64,000 nt of DNA from Dyella sp. ASV21 (lineage in GTDB: Bacteria; Pseudomonadota; Gammaproteobacteria; Xanthomonadales; Rhodanobacteraceae). Shown piece by piece: positions 9,633 to 17,835 of the stretch. A program made the position numbers and the translations under genes. The notes below the pieces were generated by a model. That model had not been told where the DNA came from and searched no databases. It was given only the letters and a program-made list of their open reading frames with translations. Every line of letters starts with the position of its first letter. Positions within the stretch are counted from its first letter, which is position 1. Location: the NCBI RefSeq assembly GCF_016428975.1, contig NZ_JAELTT010000005.1, positions 1 to 64,000 of the forward strand, written 5' to 3'.

Positions 9633-10868
9633 CTATCCAAGCAGGCTTTTGAAGATGTGGATGCCAGCGGTGTACTCGCCGATGATGGTGCCCATGCACA
9701 CCAGGAAGAAGTTGAGCAGCGTGCGCGCCACGCGATTCTTCCACCAGCCGCTCCAGTGACCAATGTCATCGCGCAGGGATTCGAAATCCGCCACGCGCGG
9801 ACGGCGCACCCAGGCTTCCACCATGGCACTGATGCCACCGGAGGGGATGCCGGGACGGAACGGCTTGATGGGGCCGGCGACAAAGGCGGCAAGGATGCTG
9901 AGCGGATGCCCGCCTGCGATCAATGCACCCAGCGCCGAGAAGCCGCCGGTGAATAGTACCCAGTCGCGCAGCGCCGCCGTGCCTAGCGAAGTGTTGCGAT
10001 GGAAGGCAAAGGCGATCGCCGCGAACACCGCAATGACCAGGCCGAGCGCGATCCATTTCGGCCAGCGCGCCTTGGGCGGAGCGGCGGCAAGCGTGGTGGC
10101 TTCCGCGCCCGGATCGCCCTGCTGCGACCGCAATTGCTCGCACAAGCCCTTCAGGTGGCCTGCGCCGATTACCACCAGCACGCGGCGACCTTCGCCGTAG
10201 CTGGACTGTGTCGCCTGCTCGCGCAGGCGAGCCGCCATATACGCATCGCGCTCGGCGATCAGGCTGCGGTAGAGCGGTGCGGACGTGGTGGCGAACTCAC
10301 TGAAGGCGCTTTCCAGCATGTCGCCTTGCTTGAGTTTCTCGATCTCGGTTTCTTCAATGTCTTGCCGTTCGAACACGCTGGCGATCAATCCGCCGAGCAG
10401 GCCAAAACGCTGCCAGAACCCCACGCTGTGCCAGGCGCGGCGCAGGGTGGTGCCTACCTCGCGGTCGACCAGCCACACCGGCAGGCCGCGCTGCTCGGCG
10501 CCATCCATGCCGGCCTTCATCTCCGCGCCAGGCTGGATGCCGTACTGCTCGGCCAGGCGCTTCTGGAACGACGACAGCACAAGGCTCGCGGCGACCATGC
10601 CGGCCTTGCCCTGGCGGATCACCTGGAACAGATCCATCTGTTTGAACGCTTCCGGATCGCGCATGCCCTGGGCGCGGCTGTCGCATAGCTCCACGGCGAC
10701 GGCGTCAAAGGTTTCATGCGCCAGCAGTGCTTCCACCGCCTCCACGCTGGTGCGCGATACGTGGGCGGTGCCTAGCACCACGTATTCCACGCCATCGCGG
10801 GTCACGCGCTCGATGGGCTGGTCGCGCAGGACGGCGGGCAGGGTGGCGTCGATATCGGTCTGGCTCAT
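9633..10868 (-). CDS. TraB/PrgY (GumN-type) family membrane protein
   Basis: 411 aa. The N-terminal domain (~1-245) shows TraB-family marks: VVLGTAHVSRTSVEAV near the start, a conserved Glu/Asp in VAVELCDSR, then VVIGAGHLKGL near 240. About four membrane segments follow (from WPKWIALGLVIAVFAAIAF, the GGFSALGALIAGG region and the last 30 residues). Related proteins include enterococcal PrgY, which lowers peptide-pheromone activity; some relatives have been proposed to be metalloproteases. The role here is unknown. Monocistronic. Confidence 0.85.
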   Translation of the reverse strand: MSQTDIDATLPAVLRDQPIERVTRDGVEYVVLGTAHVSRTSVEAVEALLAHETFDAVAVELCDSRAQGMRDPEAFKQMDLFQVIRQGKAGMVAASLVLSSFQKRLAEQYGIQPGAEMKAGMDGAEQRGLPVWLVDREVGTTLRRAWHSVGFWQRFGLLGGLIASVFERQDIEETEIEKLKQGDMLESAFSEFATTSAPLYRSLIAERDAYMAARLREQATQSSYGEGRRVLVVIGAGHLKGLCEQLRSQQGDPGAEATTLAAAPPKARWPKWIALGLVIAVFAAIAFAFHRNTSLGTAALRDWVLFTGGFSALGALIAGGHPLSILAAFVAGPIKPFRPGIPSGGISAMVEAWVRRPRVADFESLRDDIGHWSGWWKNRVARTLLNFFLVCMGTIIGEYTAGIHIFKSLLG

Positions 10869-10955
10869 GCAGGCTCTGGGCGTGGCGGATGCATCATGGC
10901 ATGGGGATGCTGGCGGTCGGGCACAAGCCATGACCGCCAGCGCGCGGGCCGCTGT

Positions 10956-11846
10956 TCAGTCGCGGAAGCGCTTGAGCAGGTCGCTGTAAGCGTCGATGCG
11001 GCGGTCGCGCAGGAACGGCCAGATGCGGCGCACATGCTCGCTGCGCGCCATGTCCACATCGACGATCAGCAGTTCGCGCTGATCGGTGCCGGCCTGGGCC
11101 AGGAACTCGCCCTGGGGCCCCGCCACAAAGCTGGTGCCCCAGAACTGGATGCCGTTGCCCACGCCGGCCTTGTCGGCCTCGTAGCCGGTGCGATTGCAGG
11201 AAAGCAACGGCAGGCCGTTGGCGACGGCATGGCCGCGCTGCACGGTGACCCAGGCTTCGCGCTGCCGATCCTTCTCGGCCTGGTCGTCCTGCGGGTCCCA
11301 GCCGATGGCGGTGGGGTATAGCAACAGGTCGGCGCCGGCCAGCGCCATCAGGCGAGCCGCTTCCGGATACCACTGATCCCAGCACACCAGGACGCCCAGG
11401 CGCCCCACCGAGGTTTCGATGGGGTCGAAGCCCAGGTCGCCCGGCGTGAAGTAGAACTTCTCGTAGAACGCCGGATCGTCGGGGATGTGCATCTTGCGGT
11501 ACTTGCCCGCGATGGCCGCCGAGCGATCGAATACCACGGCAGTGTTGTGATAAAGGCCGGTGGCCCGCTTCTCGAACAGCGATGCGACGACGACGAGCTT
11601 CAGTTCCTCGGCCAGTTTGCCGATGCGCGCCGTGCTGTGGCCCGGGATGGGCTCGGCCAGGTCGAACTCATCCACCGACTCGCGCTGGCAGAAATACGGG
11701 CCGTTGTGCAGTTCCTGCAGCAACACCAGCTCGGCGCCCTTGGCGGCCGCTTCGCGCAGGCCGGCTTCGATAGCGTCGAGATTGGCGTCGCGGCTGCCGC
11801 GGTCGGTTTCCTGCAGCAGCGCGACTTTGAGGGTTTTGCGGGTCAT
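10956..11846 (-). CDS. aguB: N-carbamoylputrescine amidase
   Basis: Nitrilase-superfamily hydrolase that converts N-carbamoylputrescine to putrescine, CO2 and ammonia, the second step of the agmatine route. 296 aa, the family's usual length. The Glu-Lys-Cys triad is visible: E in LLQELHNGPYF, K in KYRKMHIPDD and C in GVLVCWDQWYPE. RRIWPFLRDRRIDAYSDL is the typical AguB C-terminus. The start follows the motif MTRKTLKVALLQ. Its partner aguA is 1.45 kb upstream on the same strand, separated by two other genes. Confidence 0.93.
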   Translation of the reverse strand: MTRKTLKVALLQETDRGSRDANLDAIEAGLREAAAKGAELVLLQELHNGPYFCQRESVDEFDLAEPIPGHSTARIGKLAEELKLVVVASLFEKRATGLYHNTAVVFDRSAAIAGKYRKMHIPDDPAFYEKFYFTPGDLGFDPIETSVGRLGVLVCWDQWYPEAARLMALAGADLLLYPTAIGWDPQDDQAEKDRQREAWVTVQRGHAVANGLPLLSCNRTGYEADKAGVGNGIQFWGTSFVAGPQGEFLAQAGTDQRELLIVDVDMARSEHVRRIWPFLRDRRIDAYSDLLKRFRD

Positions 11847-11917
11847 GAATGCGGCCTCGCAGGCGTGGCGAAAACGCATAGTGTAGCGAACCCTGTGGTC
11901 AGGCTCGTGTTGGGCGT

Positions 11918-12442
11918 TCAGCGGCCGTAGGTAAGCGTGACCTGGGCCTTGCCTAGCGTATGACTATGAATCATGAAGCCTGCCAGCGCCGGCGATGCGT
12001 CATCGGGAAGCTCCAGCGCCGCTACGTCGAGGGCGTAGACCGTGAAGATGTAGTGGTGCGGCGCATCGCCCTTGGGCGGGCACGGGCCGCCCCAGGTGCC
12101 CTGGCCATAGTCGTTGCGCACGGCGAGTGCCCCTGCGGGGAGTGCGCCGCCGGTCGGCAGTGCGCTGGTGGTGGCAGGCACGTTGACCACTACCCAATGC
12201 CACCAGCCGCTACCGGTGGGCGCGTCGGGGTCGTAGACGGTAAGCGCATAGCTGCGCGTGCCGGCTGGCGCGCCTTGCCAGCGCACCGCGGGTGCGCGGT
12301 TGTCACCGGTGCAGCCGAAGCCCTGAAAGCTACTGCTCTGTGGAAGGTGGCCGTGCTCGCCCTCTACCTGTAGTTGGAAGTCCGCGGCGTACGCACTCAG
12401 GGCGACGACGGATGTGAGCAGGGTGGCGATCAGGCGGCGCAT
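11918..12442 (-). CDS. YbhB/YbcL-type PEBP family exported protein
   Basis: 174 aa with a signal peptide (MRRLIATLLTSVVALSAYAA). The mature part is a phosphatidylethanolamine-binding-protein fold: YALTVYDPDAPTGSGWWHW is the ligand-pocket motif, with GGPCPPKGDAPHHYIF downstream. Bacterial members have no settled biochemical role, though homology to Raf kinase inhibitor protein is known. Two Cys (in GCTGDN and GGPCPP) may form a disulfide. It sits between aguA/AraC and aguB on the same strand. Confidence 0.88.
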   Translation of the reverse strand: MRRLIATLLTSVVALSAYAADFQLQVEGEHGHLPQSSSFQGFGCTGDNRAPAVRWQGAPAGTRSYALTVYDPDAPTGSGWWHWVVVNVPATTSALPTGGALPAGALAVRNDYGQGTWGGPCPPKGDAPHHYIFTVYALDVAALELPDDASPALAGFMIHSHTLGKAQVTLTYGR

Positions 12443-12533
12443 GGAGAACCTCGTGGGTTGTGAAGTGCAGCCATGATGGGACGCGTCGTTACGACGCAGT
12501 GGCCTCAAGCGCGCAACGACTCGCCTGAATCGC

Positions 12534-13289
12534 TCAATCGCGCAAGTCGGAAGGCAGTGTGCCGAAGCGCTCGCGAAAGCGCGCCGTGAAGCGTGATGGC
12601 GAGGCATAGCCGCACTCCACGGCGACCTGTTTGAGTGGCTTGTCCGTACCCTGCACCAGGGCCAGGCCGTGCACGAGGCGCACTTCTTCGAGGATGTCGC
12701 GAAAGCCCGTGGTCTCTTCCGCGAGGCGGCGGCGCAGAGTGGCTTCGCTCAGTGCGAGCCGGCTGGCCACGTCTTCGGCGCGCCATTCGTGCGCGGGTTG
12801 TGCGCTCAGCAGCAGGCGAATGCGCTCACCAAGGCGGCGTGGGCGTTCCAGCGGCGGCTGGAAACCGGCCATGGCCACCGCAGCCACCAGCTCGGCCACG
12901 CGGTGACGCAGCAGATTGTCGGGAAGTTGTTCGGTGACGCCTTGCTCGGCGTGGGCAAAGGCTTGTTCCAGCGCCCGGGTAGCGGGCAGGGGCGCCCAGG
13001 GTGGCGTTGCCGCGTCGCCGGGCACCGGCGATGCGTGTTCCAGCATGGCTTGAGGCAGGCACAGGCACACGGCGCGATACGTGCCACCGTCCGGTGGCAG
13101 GTTTTCCACGTGCAACAATTGCCCGGGCGCGACAGCGGCGAAGCCACCAGCGATGATCTCGTCCTGTCGCTGGCCATCGCCCAGGCGCTTGCTGCCGGCA
13201 CGCACCTGAAAAATGGAAAACTCCGCGAAGGGGGCGGCTGCGATGCGCTGCCGACGCCTTGCGAAAATCTCCAGGCGGGCGAGGGTCAC
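12534..13289 (-). CDS. AraC-family transcriptional regulator
   Basis: About 251 aa: an N-terminal cupin-like sensing region (GGFAAVAPGQLLHVENLPP) and a C-terminal double HTH (~160-250) with LALSEATLRRRLAEETTGFR as HTH1 and KQVAVECGYASPSRFTARFRERFG as HTH2, the AraC signature. A GTG start at 13289 is proposed because an ATG frame would extend 75 bp into aguA; the spacing to the aguA stop is then 8 bp. Neighbourhood suggests control of the agu genes or the PEBP-like gene; the effector is unknown. Confidence 0.85.
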   Translation of the reverse strand: MTLARLEIFARRRQRIAAAPFAEFSIFQVRAGSKRLGDGQRQDEIIAGGFAAVAPGQLLHVENLPPDGGTYRAVCLCLPQAMLEHASPVPGDAATPPWAPLPATRALEQAFAHAEQGVTEQLPDNLLRHRVAELVAAVAMAGFQPPLERPRRLGERIRLLLSAQPAHEWRAEDVASRLALSEATLRRRLAEETTGFRDILEEVRLVHGLALVQGTDKPLKQVAVECGYASPSRFTARFRERFGTLPSDLRD

Positions 13290-13297
13290 GCGTCGAC

Positions 13298-14335
13298 TCA
13301 GTCGATCAGGCCCGCCGGAAGCTGCATGGTGATGCAATGCAGGCTGCCGTTCTGCCAGATCAGGGGGCGGCAAGGCACTTGCACCACCTCGCGGCCGGGA
13401 TGAGCCTCGCGGATGATGCGCGCCGCTTCATCGTCGGCCACGTCGCCATAGGCGGGCACCAGCACGGCGCCGTTGACGATCAGGTAGTTGGCGTAGGAAG
13501 CCGCCAGGCGGCGACCTTCGTCGAGAATCGGGCGCGCCCAGGGCAACGGGTAGAGCTGGTACGGACGGCCATCCGGCGTGCGCAGCGCGGCGAGTTCCTC
13601 GCCCATGCGCTTGAGCTCGTCGTAGTGCGGATCGGTGTGGTCATCGCAGGCCTGGTAGACGATGCGATCGCCCGGAGCGAAGCGCGCCAACGTGTCGATA
13701 TGGGCGTCGGTATCGTCGCCTTCCAGGTAGCCATAATCCAGCCACAGCACGCGCTTGGCATGCAGGCTGTCGCTCAGGATGGCGGTCATTTCCTCGCGCG
13801 ACTGTTCCGGATGGCGCTGGGTAAGGCAGCGCCAGGTGGTGAGCACGGTGCCCACGCCGTCGCTTTCGATGCCGCCACCTTCCAATGCCCAGTCCACGCG
13901 CTTGTGTGCGGCTTGGCCGAACACGCCTTCGTTGACCAGTCCGGCAATCAGGGCGTCATCCTGCTCGGCGCCGAACTTGCCGCCCCAGCCGGTGAAGCGG
14001 AAATCGGTGAGCTGGAACTGGCCTTCGCCTGCCTTCAGGGTGATCGGGCCGGAGTCGCGCAGCCAGGTATCGTCATAGGGCAGCTCGACGAAACGCACCT
14101 GCGACAAATCGACGCCTTCACCGGTCAACAAGGCCTGCGCGCGCAAGCGCAGCGCGTTGCTGGCCACCACGATGATCAGCGGCTGGAAACGGGTGGCGGC
14201 AGCGGCGAGGGCGACATAGGTGGTTTCCACCTCGGCGAGGCGGTCGGCCCAATCGGTATCGGCATGGGGCCAGGCGATCAGGACGGCCGATTGCGGCTCC
14301 CATTCGGCCGGCAGGCGCAGGTTGGCGTCAGTCAT
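13298..14335 (-). CDS. aguA: Agmatine deiminase
   Basis: Hydrolyses agmatine to N-carbamoylputrescine and ammonia; cytoplasmic. 345 aa. Guanidine-modifying-enzyme fold with DTWLRDSGPI, EGGGIESDG and VDWALEGG motifs; the catalytic Cys is in NGSLHCITMQLP near the C-terminus, and the catalytic His/Glu pair lies in the EGGG and DGHTD-like (ACDDHTDPHY) segments. With aguB it gives an arginine-decarboxylase-dependent putrescine pathway. It heads a co-directional series aguA, AraC, PEBP-like, aguB. Confidence 0.95.
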   Translation of the reverse strand: MTDANLRLPAEWEPQSAVLIAWPHADTDWADRLAEVETTYVALAAAATRFQPLIIVVASNALRLRAQALLTGEGVDLSQVRFVELPYDDTWLRDSGPITLKAGEGQFQLTDFRFTGWGGKFGAEQDDALIAGLVNEGVFGQAAHKRVDWALEGGGIESDGVGTVLTTWRCLTQRHPEQSREEMTAILSDSLHAKRVLWLDYGYLEGDDTDAHIDTLARFAPGDRIVYQACDDHTDPHYDELKRMGEELAALRTPDGRPYQLYPLPWARPILDEGRRLAASYANYLIVNGAVLVPAYGDVADDEAARIIREAHPGREVVQVPCRPLIWQNGSLHCITMQLPAGLID

Positions 14336-14433
14336 GGCGGGTATTTCTCTGGCAAACGGGAACAGCGGCCGCTTGCCGAAGGCAAGGCCGCGAGGGGGCG
14401 AAGTGTAGTCGAAGTGACGTCAGGTCGCCCAAA

Positions 14434-14467
14434 ACACAAGCGCGGCCCGCGTTGCCACGGGCCGCGC
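14434..14467 (-). terminator. Rho-independent terminator of the exported-protein gene
   Basis: GCGCGGCCCG / CGGGCCGCGC, a 10-bp stem with an 8-nt loop, followed on the minus strand by TTGTGTTTTGG. It ends the 14487-14837 gene just before aguA. Confidence 0.75.
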
Positions 14468-14486
14468 CGGCGATGGTCTCAGCGGC

Positions 14487-14837
14487 TCAGTTGACCGCGG
14501 CCGGATTGGTGTTGTTGCCTGCCGGTGTATTGAGCACCGCGTGAATCACGTGGCTGTTTTCGAAATACACGATGAAATTGGCGTAGTCCCAGCGATTGAT
14601 CACCGGATGCTTGGCGCTATCGCCGCCGCGCGGGGTGAGCTTGCGCTGCGGTGCGCCGTATCTCTTCTCCACCTGATCCATGCTCATGCCGCGAGCGGGC
14701 AGGTCCATGCCCTTTTCCTGCTGTACGCGATTGACGAGCAGACTGTCTGCCCGGGCGGCCACGGGCGCGCCAATGGCGGCCAGCGCCACGATCATGGCCA
14801 GGCCGATGCCGAACTTGCTGATGCCGTAGGTGTTCAC
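14487..14837 (-). CDS. Small exported protein of unknown function
   Basis: 116 aa. A signal peptide (~1-30: FGIGLAMIVALAAIGAPVAARAD) is followed by a compact domain with GMSMDQVEKRYGAPQ, the kind of short (M)xxVxxxxGxP motif seen in SmpA/OmlA-like periplasmic domains, and a hydrophobic WDYANFIVYFENSHVIHAV region. No lipobox Cys, so soluble periplasmic is more likely than lipoprotein. Function unknown. A downstream terminator makes it monocistronic. Confidence 0.75.
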   Translation of the reverse strand: MNTYGISKFGIGLAMIVALAAIGAPVAARADSLLVNRVQQEKGMDLPARGMSMDQVEKRYGAPQRKLTPRGGDSAKHPVINRWDYANFIVYFENSHVIHAVLNTPAGNNTNPAAVN

Positions 14838-14995
14838 GGGTCCCCTCTCCGCGCAAGGCGTTGCCGCGCCGTTGTAGCAGAACTAAAGGGGCTAATCCAC
14901 GCGAATTTGCGGCGAATGCGATGGGGTGGGCATTCAAGCCCGGTATGATGGGCGGCTGCGGGCGGCAGGACGCCCGGTACGGATAAGCTCTCCCT

Positions 14996-16906
14996 ATGAT
15001 TTCCTTTCGTCATTTCGCCTTGCGCCGTGGTAGCCGGCTGCTGCTCTCCGATGTGGATCTGGTGATCCAGAGTGGGTGGCGGCTGGGTGTGATTGGCCGC
15101 AACGGTTGCGGCAAATCCAGCCTGTTCGCCGCGCTGCAGGGCCATGTCGAAGCCGATGCCGGCGATCTGGAGTTGCCCAGCAAACTGCGCATGGCCTCGG
15201 TAGCGCAGGAAACGCCGTCGCTACCCGATCCGGCCATCGAATACGTGATGGGTGGCGACCAGGAGTTGTCGCTGGCCTTGCGCGATGAGCTGGACGCGCA
15301 GGCGCGTGGCGATACCGAGGCCATGGCGATGGCTCATCACCGCATCGAGGAGTTGAACGGCTACGACGCGCGAGCTCGTGCCGGTCGCCTGTTGCATGGA
15401 CTGGGTTTTGCGCCCGAAACGCATGAAACGCCGGTCAAGGAGTTCTCTGGCGGTTGGCGCGTGCGCCTGAATCTCGCGCGCGCACTGATGGCGCCCTCGG
15501 AACTGCTGCTGCTCGACGAGCCCACCAACCACTTGGATCTCGATGCCGTGCTGTGGCTGGAAGAGTGGCTGCGGCGCTATCAGGGCACGTTGCTGGTGAT
15601 TTCGCACGATCGCGAATTCCTCGATGGTGTGATTACGCACACGCTGCATCTCAATGACGGCGGCGCCAAGCTCTATACCGGCAACTACAGTGCGTTTGAA
15701 CGCTTGCGCGCCGAGCAGCTGCGCCAGCAGCAGATCGCGCATGAACGCGAGCAGGCTGAGCGCGCGCACCTGCAATCCTTCGTCGACCGCTTCAAGGCCA
15801 AGGCGAGCAAGGCGAAACAGGCGCAATCGCGCGTCAAACGCCTGGAAAAGCTGGCTGGCACCGAGGCCGTGCGTCTGGAGCGTCCCTTCCGCTTCACCTT
15901 TGCCGTGCCCGATCGACTGCCCGATTCCATGTTGCAGTTGGAAGAGTTGGCCGCCGGTTATCCGGGTGAGCACGGCGGTGCCGCCGCAACCATCCTGCAC
16001 GATGTGCGGTTTCGCCTGGAGGCTGGCGAGCGCATTGGCCTGCTGGGTCCCAATGGCGCGGGTAAGTCCACCCTGGTCAAAACCCTGGTGGGCGAGCTGG
16101 CGCCGTTGTCGGGCGAGCGCAAGGCGCACAAGGACCTCAAGATCGGCTACTTCGCCCAGCACACCGTGGAGAGCCTGCGCGAGGGCGCGTCGCCCTTCGA
16201 TCATCTGCAAGACAAGGCGCCGGGTGTGGGTGCCCAGGCCTTGCGCGATTTTCTCGGTAACTGGAATTTTGCGGGCGATCGCGCGTTCGAGTCGGTCGAC
16301 GGTTTCTCCGGTGGCGAGCGCGCCCGCCTGGCCTTGGCGCTGATCGCCTGGGACAAGCCGAACTTGCTGTTGCTCGATGAGCCCACGAACCATCTTGATC
16401 TGGATATGCGCGAAGCGCTGGCCGATGCGCTGGCCGAGTTCGATGGCGCACTGGTGCTGGTCTCGCACGATCGCCACTTGCTTGGCTTGGTCTGCGATAG
16501 TTTCTGGCGCGTGGCTGATGGCGTGGCCGAAGGGTTCGATGGTGACCTTGACGACTATGCGCGTTGGTTGCGCAGTCGTGGCGCCACCAACAAAAAAGCC
16601 AACAAAGAAGTCGCCGAAGCCAAACCGGAGCAAAGCAACGAGTCGGCACAGGATCGCCGTCGCCGTGCGGCTGCTCAGCGTGAGGAAGGCAAGGCGGCAC
16701 GCCAGCGCGTCAAGAAGATCGAGACGCGCGTGGCGACCATCGAGGGGGAGTTGGGCCAGCTTGAGACCAAGCTGGCCGACCCGGCCACCTATAACGGATC
16801 CACCGCGGAGATGATGCGCCTCGGGCAGCGGCAGACCGAGCTGCGCAAGGAAAAGGAAACGCTGGAAGCGGAGTGGCTGGAACTCTACGAACAACTTGAG
16901 GCATGA
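14996..16906 (+). CDS. yheS: ABC-F family ATPase (YheS type)
   Basis: 636 aa, two ABC ATPase domains and no membrane segments, as in ribosome-associated ABC-F proteins. Walker A motifs GRNGCGKSS (~35) and GPNGAGKST (~350); ABC signatures FSGGW and FSGGE; Walker B LLLLDEPTNHLDLD in both halves; a linker of charged helix with KAKASKAKQAQSR; a C-terminal coiled coil from ~540. The whole length tracks E. coli YheS more closely than Uup or EttA. ABC-F proteins act on ribosomal tRNA sites; the exact role of YheS is unsettled. Its TGA overlaps the ATG of the next gene (ATGA). Confidence 0.92.
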   Translation: MISFRHFALRRGSRLLLSDVDLVIQSGWRLGVIGRNGCGKSSLFAALQGHVEADAGDLELPSKLRMASVAQETPSLPDPAIEYVMGGDQELSLALRDELDAQARGDTEAMAMAHHRIEELNGYDARARAGRLLHGLGFAPETHETPVKEFSGGWRVRLNLARALMAPSELLLLDEPTNHLDLDAVLWLEEWLRRYQGTLLVISHDREFLDGVITHTLHLNDGGAKLYTGNYSAFERLRAEQLRQQQIAHEREQAERAHLQSFVDRFKAKASKAKQAQSRVKRLEKLAGTEAVRLERPFRFTFAVPDRLPDSMLQLEELAAGYPGEHGGAAATILHDVRFRLEAGERIGLLGPNGAGKSTLVKTLVGELAPLSGERKAHKDLKIGYFAQHTVESLREGASPFDHLQDKAPGVGAQALRDFLGNWNFAGDRAFESVDGFSGGERARLALALIAWDKPNLLLLDEPTNHLDLDMREALADALAEFDGALVLVSHDRHLLGLVCDSFWRVADGVAEGFDGDLDDYARWLRSRGATNKKANKEVAEAKPEQSNESAQDRRRRAAAQREEGKAARQRVKKIETRVATIEGELGQLETKLADPATYNGSTAEMMRLGQRQTELRKEKETLEAEWLELYEQLEA

Positions 16907-17835
16907 GGCAGACGATGCAGGCGCAGCCAAACCCGATCCTGGAAGTGTGGCTGCCCGATCTGCCGCGCTTTGCGTCCGACCATCCCTTGCGCGCGCTGCT
17001 GTACAAGGCCGATGCCTTGCCGACCGGTGCCAAGGGTTATCTCGGCGGTTTGGCGGAGCGCTTTGTCGTACCCGGGGGGCTGCCCGTGGCGGCGCTGACG
17101 CGCGAGCTGATGGCGGGTGATGCCGAGGGCGCCAACTGGCTGAGCGCCGACCCGGCTTGGGTGCAGCCCGATCTCAATGGCGCGCGCCTGCTCGCCTGCG
17201 GGCAGATGCAGCTCAGCATGGAAGAGGCTCAGGCGCTGGCCAAGCCGCTGAAGCCGGTGTTCGGCGACGCCGGCATGATCCTGGAAGTGTCCTCGCCCGA
17301 TCACTGGCATGTACGGTTACCGATCGAGTCGCCGGTGCCGGATTTCGCATCACCCGAGCAAGCGATGGGCGAGGATCTTTACGAGCATCTGCCGCAGGGG
17401 GCGGATGGCCGCCGCTGGCGAGCGTTGCTCAACGAGGTGCAGGTGATGCTGCATCAGCACCCGCTCAACGCCGAACGGCGTGAGCGCGGTGCCCCGCCGA
17501 TCAATAGCCTGTGGTTGTGGGGCGGCGGGCGCTTACCCCAGGTGGTGCGCACTGCCGTAAAGGGTGTCGTGGGCGATGACGTGGTGCTCGGCGCCCTGGC
17601 GCGTCGCGCCGGTATTCCTGTGCAGTCACGCAGCACAGCCAGCGTGGGAGCCGCGCAGGCGGGTTGGCTGATCGATATGCAAGATCTGGCGGTGGAGGAC
17701 ATCACGCAGCAGTGGTGGCCCGTGCTGCAGGCGCTGCTGTCCAAGCAGCCGGTGCGATGGAGTTTTGCCAGTGGCGAGCGCTGGGATTACCGGCCGACGC
17801 ATCGCTGGCGGTTCTGGCGACGGATGCCACGATGA
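16903..17835 (+). CDS. RpfE-like / cofactor-independent phosphoglycerate mutase-like protein
   Basis: 310 aa, no membrane segment. It resembles the protein annotated RpfE or phosphoglycerate-mutase-like in xanthomonads, which also lies directly before recJ. LWLWGGGRLP (~203-212) is the most distinctive segment, close to the WLWGxGxxP motif of the alkaline-phosphatase-fold mutases; other metal ligands are not evident, so enzymatic activity is doubtful. It is coupled at both ends: ATGA overlap with yheS upstream and ATGA with recJ downstream. A second start at 16915 (MQAQPNP) is possible. Confidence 0.7.
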   Translation: MRQTMQAQPNPILEVWLPDLPRFASDHPLRALLYKADALPTGAKGYLGGLAERFVVPGGLPVAALTRELMAGDAEGANWLSADPAWVQPDLNGARLLACGQMQLSMEEAQALAKPLKPVFGDAGMILEVSSPDHWHVRLPIESPVPDFASPEQAMGEDLYEHLPQGADGRRWRALLNEVQVMLHQHPLNAERRERGAPPINSLWLWGGGRLPQVVRTAVKGVVGDDVVLGALARRAGIPVQSRSTASVGAAQAGWLIDMQDLAVEDITQQWWPVLQALLSKQPVRWSFASGERWDYRPTHRWRFWRRMPR

